Positions 23,615 through 23,687 of a DNA stretch of 23,687 nt are shown piece by piece. Source of the DNA: Planctomycetota bacterium (GTDB lineage: Bacteria > Planctomycetota > Phycisphaerae > Sedimentisphaerales > Anaerobacaceae); assembly GCA_013202635.1 (NCBI GenBank), contig JABMRO010000484.1, positions 1 through 23,687 on the forward strand, given 5' to 3'. The notes beneath the pieces are model-generated. The model did not search any database, was not told the DNA's origin, and saw nothing but the letters and a program-made list of their open reading frames with translations. The translations under genes were made by a program, and so were the position numbers. Numbering within the stretch: the first letter of the stretch is position 1; every line of letters begins with the position of its first letter.

Positions 23615-23687
23615 TACGTCGGATTAAGTATCCGGAGGAAATTAAATCTATCATTTATATAACTCTTTTGAAGATATAGTTTTACAC

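Noticed and set aside
23380..23679. + strand open frame of 99 codons overlapping the 3' end of dinB
   Set aside because: Most of it overlaps dinB in another frame and it has no motif; the tail after dinB is too short to judge.
1..23687. CRISPR array, tRNA or rRNA genes, and known riboswitches
   Set aside because: Intergenic gaps were read for regular spaced repeats, cloverleaf-like segments and known leader motifs; none was convincing.

Overview
The window looks like a chromosomal piece from a Planctomycetota-type bacterium, most likely class Phycisphaerae. This is inferred from gene style and not from any marker gene. It carries Tat- or lipobox-anchored glycan enzymes, an SGSH-like sulfatase, an exported Gfo/Idh/MocA protein, an exported xylose-isomerase-like TIM-barrel protein, a URO-D-like protein beside glycosidases, and genes that often lack a clear Shine-Dalgarno. 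No rRNA, tRNA or CRISPR array was seen.

Layout. (1) 34-6900: four closely spaced + strand genes for glycan use: a URO-D/methyltransferase-like protein, a GH2 lipoprotein glycosidase, a Tat-lipoprotein sulfatase with C-terminal HEAT-like repeats, and an MFS sugar porter. Two extracytoplasmic enzymes would desulfate and cleave an oligosaccharide and the porter would import the sugar. (2) 6953-11647: a 4HBT thioesterase, purF, purM and a second PurF-like gene that has lost the N-terminal catalytic cysteine. (3) 11748-13904: an unassigned polytopic membrane protein and a secreted GH53 endo-galactanase. (4) 13909-15159, minus strand: a DUF503/YlxP protein and an exported TIM-barrel protein. (5) 15342-17500: an HDOD gene broken by one extra base, then a Tat-exported Gfo/Idh/MocA oxidoreductase with a good sigma70-like promoter.

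(6) 17578-22364 looks like an accessory island. It has two small overlapping minus-strand genes (one a lipoprotein with a membrane segment), a spore-photoproduct-lyase-like radical SAM gene split by a 2-bp insertion inside its cluster motif, an AT-rich SAM methyltransferase, a small membrane-anchored coiled-coil protein of phage style with no good start, and a complete tyrosine recombinase. About 640 bp with no convincing gene follow. (7) 22365-23525: dinB (DNA polymerase IV), intact.

The most unusual items are the Ser-for-Cys PurF paralogue next to purF-purM, the 2-bp lesion between the second and third cluster cysteines of the SPL-like gene, and the mosaic island around the recombinase. I did not find convincing evidence for a wholly new multi-gene system.
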